Shown: positions 45,509 through 56,234, counted from the stretch's first letter. The stretch: 64,000 bases of DNA from Telmatospirillum sp. (GCA_031291415.1 JARLJB010000145.1:1-64000); one strand, 5' to 3'. Made by a program: numbers and translations. Notes: generated by a model from the letters alone, not told the origin.

Positions 45509-45613
45509 GCATCTGGTCCTCTAACGAGTGAGGCGGGCATCCGAGGTTCTGAATTAAATCTAATTTCTCACAACCTCTCCTGCCCGCCTCCGACGCGAAA
45601 GCGAGGTCACCGC
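45509..45613. repeat. REP-like palindromic element, copy 2, with an insertion
   Basis: Read on the minus strand it repeats copy 1 (35562-35625): CTTTCGCGTCGGAGGCGGGC, then TGCCCGCCTCACTCGTTAG and GGACCAGATG. Here about 40 extra AT-rich bases separate the two arms. It lies between the MFS gene and the convergent methyltransferase gene. Confidence 0.6.
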
Positions 45614-45666
45614 GGAAGCAATGGCTGCGAAGATTTGAGCGATTTTGCTGATGAAGGCCGACAGCT

Positions 45667-46233
45667 CTAAATCGTTGCCCGATCCAATGGCACAGGTTCC
45701 GCAGTTCGCGCTGCGCAGATCCGCTGGACCACTTTCGGGCCGACCGAGTGCCGTTCGACCCCGGTTTCATAGGCGACCACCTGCAGCGCGCCGGCAACCG
45801 CGCTCAGCAGTTCACCCGGTCGCAACAGATGCTTGGGGTCGCTCGGTCGATCATAGCGTTCGTTGCCCAGAGCAAACGTCTCGTAAAGAAAAAGACCGCC
45901 CGGCGCCACCGCTTCGATCAGCCGGGGAAAGAGCGGACGATAGAGATAGTTCACGACAACCACGGCATCGAAGGTGCGATCGGCCAACGGCCACGGCAGA
46001 TTGGCCTCAAGGTCGGCCTCGATGATCTCCAAAGTGCCTGCCAGATCGCTCACCGCCGAAATGTTCCGGTCGACACAGGTGACCAGCGCCCCGCGCTCCA
46101 GAAAAAAACGGCTGTGGCGGCCACCGCCGCAGGCCAGATCGAGGACCCGCGCGCCGGCCGGCACCAGGGGCGCGAACCGCTCGATCCACGGACTGACACC
46201 GCGTAAATGGCAAATTCTTTCGAACGGTGGCAC
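45667..46233 (-). CDS. Class I SAM-dependent methyltransferase
   Basis: 188-residue methyltransferase. The SAM-binding motif VLDLACGGGRHSRFFLERGA is near residues 27-46, an acidic VDRN follows, and FDAVVVVNYLYRPLF is motif post-II. The start is taken as GTG 46233, 8 bases after GGGGAG; the frame stays open for 44 codons further into the upstream gene. It lies 40 bp after the SDR gene in the same direction, so they are probably cotranscribed. The methyl acceptor is unknown; TehB-like proteins look similar. Confidence 0.82.
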   Translation of the reverse strand: MPPFERICHLRGVSPWIERFAPLVPAGARVLDLACGGGRHSRFFLERGALVTCVDRNISAVSDLAGTLEIIEADLEANLPWPLADRTFDAVVVVNYLYRPLFPRLIEAVAPGGLFLYETFALGNERYDRPSDPKHLLRPGELLSAVAGALQVVAYETGVERHSVGPKVVQRICAARTAEPVPLDRATI

Positions 46234-46273
46234 GGACCTCTCCCCTTCCAACAAACCAGAGTGAAACGGCCAT

Positions 46274-47710
46274 TCAAGCGGCCGGCGGCGTTTCCGCTTC
46301 GGCCCGCCTGGCAATCTCGCGGACCAGACCACGGAACAGCACCTTGTGCACCGGCAGCAAAGCATTCCAATAGGTTATGCCGACAGCGCCGGCCGGATGA
46401 AAATAGGCGGCGACACTGATCTTGCTTTGGCCGTCGGGCAAGGTCAGCACCTCGGCCTCGAAGGTCGCCGAACCGGGAATACGCATTTCGGCCAACAAGG
46501 TCAACCGCCGCCCGGGATCGAGGCCGATGACCCGCCAGAAGTCGAGAGCATCGCCGACCGCCAACTCACCGCCCTCGGGCCGGCCGCGACGCATACCGAC
46601 GCCGCCCGCCAGACGATCGAAAAAGCCGCGCATCCGCCACAGAAAGTCGAGAAAATAGTAACCGTTCTCGCCACCGATCCGCGACACTTGGCGCCAAAGG
46701 GCGGCGGCCGGCGCCGACGATATCGTCTCGGCCCGCAGATGCTTGGCATAGAAGGCGAAATCCGGCCGGTTCTGACGATGGAGCATCGATCCCTCGACCC
46801 ATCGTGGCCGGTCCTCGGCATTCTTCTCCGCCTCCAACGCGGCGCTCACCGCCTCGTGATAGGTCTTGAGCGACAAGGGAATCAGCGCCTGGAGAGCTGG
46901 ATCGTCGACCACCAGGTCATGCTCCAGTCCGCCGATCAAGGCGCGGGCGACGTTGGCCGGAACCGATGTCACCAGTGACAGCCACCACGAGGACAGCTGT
47001 GGCGTCAGCATCGGAACCGGCAGGATCACCGGATGGCGGCCGACCAGTGCGCCAAACCCCTTCATCATATCGGCGTAGCTCAAGCGCTCCGGACCGCCGG
47101 CATTGAAAATGCGCCCGGCGGCCTCGGGGATTTCCGGCAGCCGCACCAGATAGGTCACAATATCGTCGAGAGCAATCGGCTGCGACAGGGAGAAAACCCA
47201 TTTTGGCGTCACCATCGCCGGCAAATGGAAGACCAGATCGCGAATCACCTCGAAAGCAGCCGATCCTGGTCCGATGATGATGCCGGCCCGCAACTCGATG
47301 ACAGGCACGACCCCGGCCCTTAAGATCTCGCCGGTCTCACGGCGCGATTCGATGTGTGGCGACCCTTTTTCCACCGGCTGCAGGGCACCAAGATAAACGA
47401 TGAGGCGAATTCCCTCGGCCGCCGCGGCTTCCCGGAAGTTCTGCGCAGCCGTCCGATCGATTGCCGGAAATCCCTCGCCCTCCGCCATCGAATGCACCAG
47501 ATAATAGACGACCTCGGCACCGGCCAGAGCGGCCGGCAAAGTTGCGGGCCTCAAGGCGTCGGCTTTGACGCAATCGACGCCCTGCCAACCGCGGGCTTGC
47601 AGCGCATCCAGGCGGCGTCCGACGGCTCTCACCGTATGCCCCGCCGCCACCAGGGCCGGAACCAGGTTGGTCCCGACATACCCGGTCGCCCCGAAGACCA
47701 CAACTTGCAT
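46274..47710 (-). CDS. NAD(P)-binding SDR protein with C-terminal DUF2867
   Basis: 478-residue two-domain protein. The N-terminal atypical short-chain dehydrogenase domain has VVVFGATGYVGTNLVPALV and LVHSMAEGEGFPAIDRTAAQNF; from about residue 330 a DUF2867 domain follows (WRVIGLDPGRRLTLLAEMRIPG). ATG 47710 follows GGAGG. The family is widespread and its reaction is not defined; quinone- or lipid-related reduction has been suggested for relatives. It is divergent from nifA, with 286 bp between them. Confidence 0.85.
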   Translation of the reverse strand: MQVVVFGATGYVGTNLVPALVAAGHTVRAVGRRLDALQARGWQGVDCVKADALRPATLPAALAGAEVVYYLVHSMAEGEGFPAIDRTAAQNFREAAAAEGIRLIVYLGALQPVEKGSPHIESRRETGEILRAGVVPVIELRAGIIIGPGSAAFEVIRDLVFHLPAMVTPKWVFSLSQPIALDDIVTYLVRLPEIPEAAGRIFNAGGPERLSYADMMKGFGALVGRHPVILPVPMLTPQLSSWWLSLVTSVPANVARALIGGLEHDLVVDDPALQALIPLSLKTYHEAVSAALEAEKNAEDRPRWVEGSMLHRQNRPDFAFYAKHLRAETISSAPAAALWRQVSRIGGENGYYFLDFLWRMRGFFDRLAGGVGMRRGRPEGGELAVGDALDFWRVIGLDPGRRLTLLAEMRIPGSATFEAEVLTLPDGQSKISVAAYFHPAGAVGITYWNALLPVHKVLFRGLVREIARRAEAETPPAA

Positions 47711-47996
47711 GGAATCCTCCATTCGGTGGAATCGAACCATGCGGCGCACAGCCCGTCAGGTTTGCTTTATTTTTGAGCAATTATCACAACCGCCCTGGAA
47801 ATGGGCACAGCAACCAGCTAGATTGAAAAAAGACAACATTCGTCGTGCATATCGCTGGTCGAGTGCATGGCGATAAGACCCGATCTTGCCGAAACGTCAA
47901 AATCCGGATGGAAAATACCGAAAATCGGCGGAACATGGTGGAGGGGAGGACGATCGTTACGAGATCTGAACACGGGAGATGGGAAGGGCAAGCCCG

Positions 47997-49652
<1,656 letters not shown>

Positions 49653-49691
49653 AGCGTGTCGGCGCCCGGCGCTCGAGGGAGAATGAACAAT

Positions 49692-49723
49692 CCGGGCCCG
49701 CGGGTTTCACCCGATTGCCCTGG
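49692..49723. repeat. REP-like palindrome after nifA
   Basis: An imperfect palindrome (CCGGGCCCGCGGGTTTC facing CCCGATTGCCCTGG) that shares GGGTTTC and ACCCGATTGCCCTGG with the hairpin at 40444-40473. It follows the nifA stop by about 40 bp and may attenuate its transcript. Confidence 0.5.
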
Positions 49724-49854
49724 GATATCCGCCCATTCGACTTGACAGCAGGCTCTCGAAAGATCACGACAGCCGGGTGTTGTTCTCCGTCAACAATGTC
49801 TCCCCGATCGAAGGGGGGAGGGAAAACCAGGCGAAGTCTGCAGGAAAGTCAAAG

Positions 49855-50796
49855 GTGATCGTACAAAGGAAGACCCTATCGCTGATGGCGTCGCTCTGCC
49901 TCGCCGTGTGTTTTGGAACACCCTCGGCCTTGGCCGCTGCTCCGGGAAAACACGCAGCCCACGTATCAGCCGGCAAGAAGGCAATGCCCCTTTGCTACAC
50001 CGGTACCTTTTCCCGCGATCTGCCTGGTGCCCTGCGCCGCGCCGCCGTCCCTGCCGATTTCGTTGACGTGGTGGAAGATCTGCCGCAGCAGCCGCATCGG
50101 GACCAGCGCGCCTCGCACCAGCCGTCCGGGACATACCGATTGCTCGGCGTCCGCCACGGTCGCGAGCTGCGACTGGTGGCTGCCACTTTGCGCATCGACG
50201 GCAAGGAGCAGCGTCTGTACCGCACGAGCGTTGCCGGCCAGGAACAATGGGTCAATGACGACGGCCAGATCCTTTCCGGCACGTCTGTCACGAAGCCGGT
50301 GGCGGGCGGCCGCATGACCTCGCCGTTCGGCTGGCGGATTCACCCGGTGCTCGGCGACCGCCGTTTCCACTACGGTGTGGACTTTGCCCTGCCGAAGGGA
50401 TCGCCGGTTTATGCCGACGACGATGGAGTGGTAACGGAAATCGGCCACCATGGAAACTATGGCAAGCTGGTCCGCATCCGGCACCCCCACGGAGCCGAAT
50501 CGGTTTACGCCCATCTTGACGGCTATTCCAAAGGCTTGAAGCAAGGCAGCCACGTCAAGCGTGGACAGACCGTCGCCTATGTCGGCCAATCCGGCTTGGC
50601 CACGGGCCCCCATCTCTATTGGGAAACCGTCCAGAACGACGAATATGTCGATCCCTTGCGCCTGCTGGCGGAGTCGAAAAAGCTGTCCGCCCACCAGATG
50701 GCGGAACTGCGCAAAGCGGCCGCCGCACTCGAGAAAGAAGCGACGCCCGCCGCCGTCACCGTCGCCGCCGCACACAAGCGGGGCAATCACCAGTAA
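49855..50796 (+). CDS. M23-family (LytM-type) peptidase, exported, altered zinc site
   Basis: 313-residue protein with a signal peptide (LSLMASLCLAVCFGTPSALA) and a C-terminal M23 domain (about 140-290). H172 and D176 (HYGVDFA), H220 (YAHLDGY) and H253 (GPHLYWE) are in place, but the second histidine of the usual HxH, a zinc ligand, is Tyr255. It may therefore be a weak enzyme or an amidase activator like EnvC. Start is GTG 49855, 8 bases after AGGAA. Ends overlapping draT by 10 bp, convergently. Confidence 0.82.
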   Translation: MIVQRKTLSLMASLCLAVCFGTPSALAAAPGKHAAHVSAGKKAMPLCYTGTFSRDLPGALRRAAVPADFVDVVEDLPQQPHRDQRASHQPSGTYRLLGVRHGRELRLVAATLRIDGKEQRLYRTSVAGQEQWVNDDGQILSGTSVTKPVAGGRMTSPFGWRIHPVLGDRRFHYGVDFALPKGSPVYADDDGVVTEIGHHGNYGKLVRIRHPHGAESVYAHLDGYSKGLKQGSHVKRGQTVAYVGQSGLATGPHLYWETVQNDEYVDPLRLLAESKKLSAHQMAELRKAAAALEKEATPAAVTVAAAHKRGNHQ

Positions 50797-51626
50797 CTGG
50801 CGTTGACCAGATAATCGCCGCCGATCACCAGACACTCGCCCTCGCCCTTCAAGGGATGGATGGGTAGAAGGTCGTTGAAAAAGACGATCTTCACCTTAGG
50901 CACCACGACCGTCAAGATCGTGTCGCCGAAACAGTCAGCGACATCCCGGTGGGTACTGAAGGACGCCAGATTGTTGAGATGCATGACAACGGTTTTTTTG
51001 TCGATCTTCTCGACAATCAAATGCTCGTCGAAGGAATTGACGCCACGGAAAAGAGTCAGGTGTGGTTCATCGGCCGCGTCGAACCGTTCGAACACCCACT
51101 GACAGAATTCGTAAAGCATGTCGAGCTGCGTATAGATCGAATTGTTGTGGAAGCGGCTCGACATTTTCTCCGAGACATAGATGGCCCAGGCATCCGAGGA
51201 GATGCGCTCGATCGCGCTTTTGTGGTAGGTGGGAAACAGGCCGAAGCGGCTTTCCACCCACCCCTTCAGCACGGCCCCCTCCGGCGCATTGGAATCATAG
51301 CCCCACCCCTTCAGCAGCCGCAAAAAGCTCGCCCGATAGTGACGGACCGGCCTTCGTCCGCCATTTTCCTCGCCGCGGTCGCGATCCTGTTGCTCGGGAT
51401 CGATGCCGAACATTGCCATCATATATTTGTAAAAGGCCTCACCCGCCTCTTCGCGGCTTTCGGCCTGCGACAGCATTTCAAAGAGGTGGGGATTCATCTC
51501 CCGCAGGCCGGAAATATGCAACGGCACCGGATGCGCGTTGAACGCCGTACTGGCCAAAAGGTCGGTGGGCAGCCCAACCAGGTTGGTGCTGTGCCCCAGT
51601 CGGCTCAACGCCGTCCGCTCCCCCAT
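50787..51626 (-). CDS. draT: Dinitrogenase reductase ADP-ribosyltransferase (DraT)
   Basis: 279-residue enzyme that inactivates nitrogenase by attaching ADP-ribose from NAD to an arginine of NifH when ammonium rises or energy falls. The family is recognised across the whole length: GHSTNLVGLPTDLLASTAFN, HISGLREMNPHLFEML, WVESRFGLFPTYHK, LTLFRGVNSFDEH and LNNLASFSTHRDVADCFGD. ATG 51626 follows GGGAG. The usual partner draG is not downstream; M23 is convergent there. It follows nifW by 154 bp. Confidence 0.95.
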   Translation of the reverse strand: MGERTALSRLGHSTNLVGLPTDLLASTAFNAHPVPLHISGLREMNPHLFEMLSQAESREEAGEAFYKYMMAMFGIDPEQQDRDRGEENGGRRPVRHYRASFLRLLKGWGYDSNAPEGAVLKGWVESRFGLFPTYHKSAIERISSDAWAIYVSEKMSSRFHNNSIYTQLDMLYEFCQWVFERFDAADEPHLTLFRGVNSFDEHLIVEKIDKKTVVMHLNNLASFSTHRDVADCFGDTILTVVVPKVKIVFFNDLLPIHPLKGEGECLVIGGDYLVNASYW

Positions 51627-51780
51627 ATGCTCTCCCGCTTTCCTGGCATTTTCTTCCGTTCTTGCGACGGATTCTAACAGAATGCCGGAAAAAGCGGATC
51701 CCGCTCGTCACGCCACCCGTCATTATCGGCCAGAGACAATCCGCGTCCCCGGTGGAAAGGACGATTCCCTCCACGCCACC

Positions 51781-52113
51781 TCAGGAAGGCTTGCGCACAA
51801 TCGCCGTCAAAGGGACAAAACTGCCCTTCCTTGCCGCATCGGCTTTCTGGAAGACCTGGAAGACCTTTTCCGTCACGCCGTTCGAGTGGAGAAAATCGCT
51901 GTAGGCATGCCCCAAAGCCTTGGCGTAGGCGCTGCCAAGCTCGCTCGACTGGGCTGCTTCCGGCAAGCCGGCCTGCCCGATATAGTCGTGAAACCGCTTC
52001 AGAATATGAAGTCTATTGACCCGAACGACCGCCGGATCGTATGGCACCTTCAGAAAACTGAAGAATTCTTCGGCCGAAGACAGGCCGGCTAGGTCCGCAA
52101 GAAAATCGCTCAT
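51781..52113 (-). CDS. nifW: Nitrogenase-stabilising/protective protein NifW
   Basis: 110-residue protein required for full MoFe-protein activity, probably protecting it from oxygen. The family signature is seen at the start (LSSAEEFFSFLKVPYDPAVVRVNRLHILKRFHDYI) and in DFLHSNGVTEKVFQVF. ATG 52113 follows AGGTGACG. It is separated from nifV by 380 bp of repeats, so it may have lost the upstream nif promoter or rely on read-through; no sigma-54 site is visible directly before it. Confidence 0.94.
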   Translation of the reverse strand: MSDFLADLAGLSSAEEFFSFLKVPYDPAVVRVNRLHILKRFHDYIGQAGLPEAAQSSELGSAYAKALGHAYSDFLHSNGVTEKVFQVFQKADAARKGSFVPLTAIVRKPS

Positions 52114-52156
52114 TGGTCGTCACCTCTGTCAGGCTGCGAAAAACTCGAATTCCCTT

Positions 52157-52175
52157 CGTCATTCCCGCGCAAGCG
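52157..52175. repeat. Partial copy of the CGTCATTCCCGC repeat
   Basis: CGTCATTCCCGCGCAAGCG is repeated at 52219-52237 within the neighbouring element, and the core ATTCCCGC recurs at 52409-52416. This copy lacks the matching right arm and is cut off where the 52184 element begins, as if interrupted by it. Confidence 0.55.
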
Positions 52176-52183
52176 CCAGGGCG

Positions 52184-52368
52184 TGTCGTCAGTTACGGTT
52201 TTTCTGCCACATTGTCCCGTCATTCCCGCGCAAGCGGGAATCCATGCCGCAACAGAAATTATCTTTGGTCGTAGAATCATTGTCTTTTCCAACCATGGAT
52301 CCCCGCTGATCTACGGGGATGACGACGACAAAATACCGGCAGACAAACCTTTGAGGTAACTGACGACA
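52184..52368. mobile_element. MITE-like element between nifV and nifW (185 bp)
   Basis: TGTCGTCAGTTAC (52184-52196) and GTAACTGACGACA (52356-52368) are perfect 13-bp terminal inverted repeats. Inside lies a composite palindromic unit: ATTCCCGC gcaa GCGGGAAT (52222-52241) and ATCCCCG...CGGGGAT (52299-52320), linked by GGAATCCATG and CATGGATCC. It has no coding capacity. The termini match those of the element at 11432-11683, so both were probably moved by the same transposase type. Confidence 0.6.
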
Positions 52369-52399
52369 GGCTAGGGCTCGCACACATTTCTGTCCGTTT

Positions 52400-52437
52400 T
52401 ATCCTGTCATTCCCGCTTGCGCGGGAATGACAGGATA
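52400..52437. repeat. Perfect 17-bp stem hairpin between nifV and nifW
   Basis: TATCCTGTCATTCCCGC (52400-52416) pairs exactly with its complement at 52421-52437 around TTGC. It shares the TCATTCCCGC core of the neighbouring repeats. It lies 57 bp after the nifV stop. No T-run follows on the minus strand, so transcription arrest is possible but unproven. Confidence 0.65.
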
Positions 52438-52493
52438 TAGCTGATCAGCATCACTCTTTCGGCTCCCGGCTCATTCGTTAAGGAGAGGCAAGT

Positions 52494-53651
52494 TCAATGC
52501 TGCACCCGCGACTGGGCCACCACAGCCAACGGCAATGTGTCGCGGTAGAATCCCAATAATTCATCGGTCTTAGGCGAACGCTTGGCCTCGGCGGCAAAAA
52601 TCCTGAGGCGGGAGAGAACCGCCCTGGCCTGCGCCTCGCCGATCGAAAGACCCAACTCGCCATAAGCCCACAACACCGAGGCCAGGCCGGAATGCTTGCC
52701 CAGCACCAAACGATGCTGGCGTCCCAGTTCATGGGGATCGAGTGCCTGATAGTTGGCGGGATCGCGCAACAGCCCGTGCACATGGATGCCGGATTCGTGC
52801 GTGAAGATGCCGTCGCCGACGATCGACTTATTGACCGGCACGGGGCGCCCCGAGGCGCCGGCGACCAGCGCCGAGATCGTCTTCAGTTCGGTCGACGAAA
52901 CGCCGGTCGTCCGTCCGTAGAGATGCGCAAGCGCGACGGCCACTTCTTCGAGCGGCGCGTTGCCGGCCCGTTCGCCCAGGCCATTGACCGTCGTGTTGAC
53001 GTGGGTGGCGCCACCGCGAACCGCCGCCAACGAGTTGGCGGTCGCCAGACCGAGATCGTCATGGGCATGGATCTCGAGCTCGAGCGAGGTCGCCCGGCGC
53101 ATCCGCTGAAAAGCTTCGAAGGTGGCGAAAGGATCGAGAATGCCCAGCGTATCGGCAAAGCGGAACCGCTGCGCCCCGGCCCGTTCGGCGACCTCAATCA
53201 GCCGAAGCAGAAAATCCGGATCGGCCCGCGAGCTGTCCTCGCCACCGACCGCCACCGCCAGACCAAGATCGCAAGCCCGTCGCACCAGGCGGTCGACTTC
53301 AGCCAACACCCAGGAGCGGTCGCGTTCCAATTTGTGGGTAATCTGCTGGTCGGACACAGAAATCGACAGATTGACCATCGAAACGCCGGTCGCCACCGCG
53401 TTCCGCAGATCGTCGTCGCGCATCCGGCACCAGGCGATCGGACGCGCCTTCAGCCCCAGCCGGACGATGGCCCGGATGTCGTCCTGTTCCTCCCGTCCCA
53501 TGGCCGGAATGCCGACCTCAAGCTCGGGCACGCCGGACGCCGACAAGGCGCCGGCAATCGCCAGCCGCTCTTCCGAGGTAAAGGCGACACCGGCCGTCTG
53601 CTCGCCGTCGCGCAAGGTTGTGTCGTTGATCACGATCATTGGTGCTGCCAT
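52494..53651 (-). CDS. nifV: Homocitrate synthase NifV
   Basis: 385-residue enzyme that condenses acetyl-CoA and 2-oxoglutarate to homocitrate, the organic part of FeMo-cofactor. It belongs to the isopropylmalate/homocitrate synthase family: [16 protein letters not shown] at the N-terminus, [32 protein letters not shown] with the metal histidines, and [17 protein letters not shown] 53651 follows GAGGAGAGGG, 11 bp after the nifS stop; the frame opens 20 codons further. Last clear member of the iscA-nifUSV operon. Confidence 0.95.
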   Translation of the reverse strand: MAAPMIVINDTTLRDGEQTAGVAFTSEERLAIAGALSASGVPELEVGIPAMGREEQDDIRAIVRLGLKARPIAWCRMRDDDLRNAVATGVSMVNLSISVSDQQITHKLERDRSWVLAEVDRLVRRACDLGLAVAVGGEDSSRADPDFLLRLIEVAERAGAQRFRFADTLGILDPFATFEAFQRMRRATSLELEIHAHDDLGLATANSLAAVRGGATHVNTTVNGLGERAGNAPLEEVAVALAHLYGRTTGVSSTELKTISALVAGASGRPVPVNKSIVGDGIFTHESGIHVHGLLRDPANYQALDPHELGRQHRLVLGKHSGLASVLWAYGELGLSIGEAQARAVLSRLRIFAAEAKRSPKTDELLGFYRDTLPLAVVAQSRVQH

Positions 53652-53662
53652 TGGCCCTCTCC

Positions 53663-54880
53663 TCACGAATAGGCCGGCTGAAAGGCAGCCGGAGCCCCCG
53701 CCGCCGACCAATAGGGCGACATGGCACGCAAACGGTCGATGATGCCGGGAAGCACCTCGATCACCCGGTCGATATCGGCATCGGTGTTGACGCGCGACAA
53801 AGAGAAACGGGTGGCGCCGTGCGCCGCCGTAAAGGGAATATCCATCGCCCTCATGACATGCGATGGCTCGAGCGAGCCCGAGGTACAGGCCGACCCGGAC
53901 GACGCGGCGATACCGGCCCGCGACAGCATCATCAGGATCGCCTCGCCTTCGACGAATTCGAAGGCGATGGTCGTGGTGTTGGGCAGGCGTTGCTCGGGAT
54001 CTCCGGTGATGATGGCGTTGGGGATCCGGGCGACCAACTCGCGTTCAAGCCGGTCGCGCAGGTTCCGCACGCGGGTGTTCTCGTCGATCATCCCGGATTG
54101 CGCTATTTCAGCGGCCTTGCCCAAACCGACGATGCCGGCGGTATTTTCGGTACCGGCCCGGCGCCCGCGTTCCTGATGCCCACCGCGGAACAATGGACGG
54201 AATTTGACACCGCGCTTCAGATAAAGGGCGCCGATCCCCTTGGGACCATGAATTTTATGGCCCGACAGCGACAGCATATCGATGGCCGAATTCGACAGGC
54301 GCATCGGGATCTTGCCGACAGCCTGCACCGCATCGGTATGGACCAGGATGCCGAATGCCTTGGCCATCTGAGCCAGTGTTTCAACCGGAAAAATGGTGCC
54401 CGTCTCGTTGTTCGCCCACATGATCGAGACCAGCGCCACCTTGTCGGACAGCACCTTCTCATAGGCCTTGACGTCAAGACGGCCCTGGTTGTCGACCGGA
54501 ATGACGTGGACCGTATAGCCTTCGTTCTTCGCCAGATATTCGCAGACGCTGAGGACCGCGTGATGCTCGACCGCCGACGTGATGATCTCGCGGCGTTCCG
54601 GCAGGCTGCGAAGCGCCGACAGGATCGCTGTCGTATCCGACTCCGTGCCGCCCGACGTAAAGACGATCTCCGTATCGTGAGCAGCCCCCAGCAACGCCTG
54701 TAATCGCTGACGGGCCGTGTGAATCGAAGGTGCGACGCCGGCACCGATCGCATGGATCGACGACGGGTTTCCGTATTGTTCGGTAAAGAACGGCAGCATC
54801 TCGGCCACCACGTCGAGCGCGCAAGAGGTCGTCGCATTGTTGTCGAGATAGATCTGGCGTGGCTCTGCGGTGACGGTCAT
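53663..54880 (-). CDS. nifS: Cysteine desulfurase NifS
   Basis: 405-residue PLP enzyme that supplies sulfur for nitrogenase Fe-S clusters. IYLDNNATTSCA near the N-terminus, SAVEHHAVL, the PLP lysine in LSLSGHKIHGPKGIGALY, and the persulfide cysteine in SSGSACTSGSLEPSHV are all present. It lacks the extra insertion of housekeeping SufS. Starts 13 bp after nifU in the same operon. Confidence 0.96.
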   Translation of the reverse strand: MTVTAEPRQIYLDNNATTSCALDVVAEMLPFFTEQYGNPSSIHAIGAGVAPSIHTARQRLQALLGAAHDTEIVFTSGGTESDTTAILSALRSLPERREIITSAVEHHAVLSVCEYLAKNEGYTVHVIPVDNQGRLDVKAYEKVLSDKVALVSIMWANNETGTIFPVETLAQMAKAFGILVHTDAVQAVGKIPMRLSNSAIDMLSLSGHKIHGPKGIGALYLKRGVKFRPLFRGGHQERGRRAGTENTAGIVGLGKAAEIAQSGMIDENTRVRNLRDRLERELVARIPNAIITGDPEQRLPNTTTIAFEFVEGEAILMMLSRAGIAASSGSACTSGSLEPSHVMRAMDIPFTAAHGATRFSLSRVNTDADIDRVIEVLPGIIDRLRAMSPYWSAAGAPAAFQPAYS

Positions 54881-54893
54881 TGGCGTTCTCCTC

Positions 54894-55781
54894 TCAAGCC
54901 GCCTGGGCGGGAATGACCCGTACGGGTTTTCCCAACACGGTCATCAGCCGTTCCTGCACGCCCGACAAGGTGATCGACGACATCTGGCAACCGACGCAAC
55001 TGCCCTGCAGATTGACCATCACCGTGTCGCCGTCGATGTCGATCAGCTCGATATCGCCGCCGTCGCGCTGCAAGGTTGGACGCAAGTCCTCGATCGCCGC
55101 CGTGATCATTTGGATCTTCTGCAAATTGGTCATGGTTTTCTGAATTGGGGCCGAAGGCGCCACGGGACAGGTCGGGGCGGGACCTGCTTCGATGACGCCT
55201 TCGGCCGCCATGGCCGTCAGTACTTCTGCAAGAACGTCCTCGATCTTCTCGTGGCAAGTCTTGCAGGCACCGCCGGCTTTCGTGAAATTGGTGACCTGTT
55301 CTACTGAGGAGAGCCGGTTGACCCGGACCGCCCGCTCGATCATGCCGGCATCGATGCCGAAACATTTGCAGATCAGCGCCCCATCGTCATGGCCCTCGTC
55401 GGACCAGGCCTCACCGCGATAGTTGGCGATCGCCGCCCGTAAAGCCTCGGCGCCCATCACCGAGCAATGCATCTTCTCGGGCGGCAGACCGTCGAGATAG
55501 TCGGCAATATCCTGATTGGTAACCGACAGCGCCTGGTCGACCGTCTTGCCGATGATGATTTCGGTCAAAGCCGAGGAGGACGCGATGGCCGACCCGCAAC
55601 CAAAGGTCTGAAAGCGGGCGGCGGTGATGGTTTCGCTGGCCGGATCGATCTTGAGATAGAGCTTGAGAGCGTCGCCGCAGGCGAGCGAGCCGACCTCGCC
55701 GACACCGTTGGCATCGTCAAGAACTCCGGTGTTCCGGGGCTCGAAGAAGTGCTCTTTGACTTTTTCGGAATAGTTCCACAT
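54894..55781 (-). CDS. nifU: Fe-S scaffold protein NifU (three-domain)
   Basis: 295-residue full-length NifU. The N-terminal IscU-like domain has [29 protein letters not shown] and KMHCSVMG. The central [2Fe-2S] domain has CKCFGI...[15 protein letters not shown]. The C-terminal Nfu domain has [14 protein letters not shown]. It assembles transient clusters with sulfur from NifS. Starts 12 bp after the IscA-like gene. Confidence 0.96.
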   Translation of the reverse strand: MWNYSEKVKEHFFEPRNTGVLDDANGVGEVGSLACGDALKLYLKIDPASETITAARFQTFGCGSAIASSSALTEIIIGKTVDQALSVTNQDIADYLDGLPPEKMHCSVMGAEALRAAIANYRGEAWSDEGHDDGALICKCFGIDAGMIERAVRVNRLSSVEQVTNFTKAGGACKTCHEKIEDVLAEVLTAMAAEGVIEAGPAPTCPVAPSAPIQKTMTNLQKIQMITAAIEDLRPTLQRDGGDIELIDIDGDTVMVNLQGSCVGCQMSSITLSGVQERLMTVLGKPVRVIPAQAA

Positions 55782-55793
55782 CGGCCAGGCCCT

Positions 55794-56117
55794 TCAACAA
55801 AACGACTTGCCGCAGCCACAGGTGGCTTTGGCGTTGGGGTTGCTGAAAACGAAACCGGCGCCGTTGATGTCGCTCACGAAATCCATTCGCGCGCCATCCA
55901 ACAGGGACCAGCTTTCCGGATCGACAAAGACTTTGACGCCCGAGAAATCGACAACCGCGTCGCCGTCGAGCGGCGCCGGCTCCAGAGCCAATTTGTAGCG
56001 GTAGCCAGAACACCCGCCGGTCTCGACGGCGATCCGCATCCCCGCCGCCAAATCGTCGGCGTCTTGCAACACGCGACGCACGGCATCCACGGCATTGTCG
56101 GTCAGAACGATCATCAT
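55794..56117 (-). CDS. Nif-associated IscA/HesB-type iron-sulfur protein
   Basis: 107-residue A-type carrier. The three conserved cysteines are seen as GGCSGYRYKL and, at the end, CGCGKSFC. VFVDPESWSLLDGARMDFV and FSNPNAKATCGCGKSF are standard IscA features. ATG 56117 follows AGGAGAG. First gene of the operon; 40 bp upstream is a sigma-54 promoter and beyond it two NifA sites. Confidence 0.93.
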   Translation of the reverse strand: MMIVLTDNAVDAVRRVLQDADDLAAGMRIAVETGGCSGYRYKLALEPAPLDGDAVVDFSGVKVFVDPESWSLLDGARMDFVSDINGAGFVFSNPNAKATCGCGKSFC

Positions 56118-56156
56118 CGGCTCTCCTTGCAGGCTTAAGCCCACGAGAGATCACAG

Positions 56157-56172
56157 AGCAATCCTTGTGCCA
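56157..56172 (-). promoter_or_regulatory. Sigma-54 (-24/-12) promoter of the iscA-nifUSV operon
   Basis: On the minus strand TGGCACAAGGATTGCT matches the sigma-54 consensus (TGGCAC-N5-TTGC) exactly, with GG and GC separated by ten bases. It lies 40 bp before the ATG at 56117. Confidence 0.9.
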
Positions 56173-56207
56173 CATCGTAAGTCTTTGTTTTTAAAGGATT
56201 GCCACAT

Positions 56208-56223
56208 TGTCGCAGTTGCGACA
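56208..56223. promoter_or_regulatory. NifA upstream activator site 1
   Basis: TGTCGCAGTTGCGACA is TGT-N10-ACA, the NifA binding pattern, and is a near-perfect palindrome. It is centred about 70 bp upstream of the expected start of the sigma-54 promoter at 56157-56172. Confidence 0.88.
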
Positions 56224-56234
56224 TCGCAAAAGCT

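Noticed and set aside
52157-52437. Short CRISPR-like array
   Set aside because: The repeated units are palindromes of unequal length without regular spacers, and there are no cas genes in the window.
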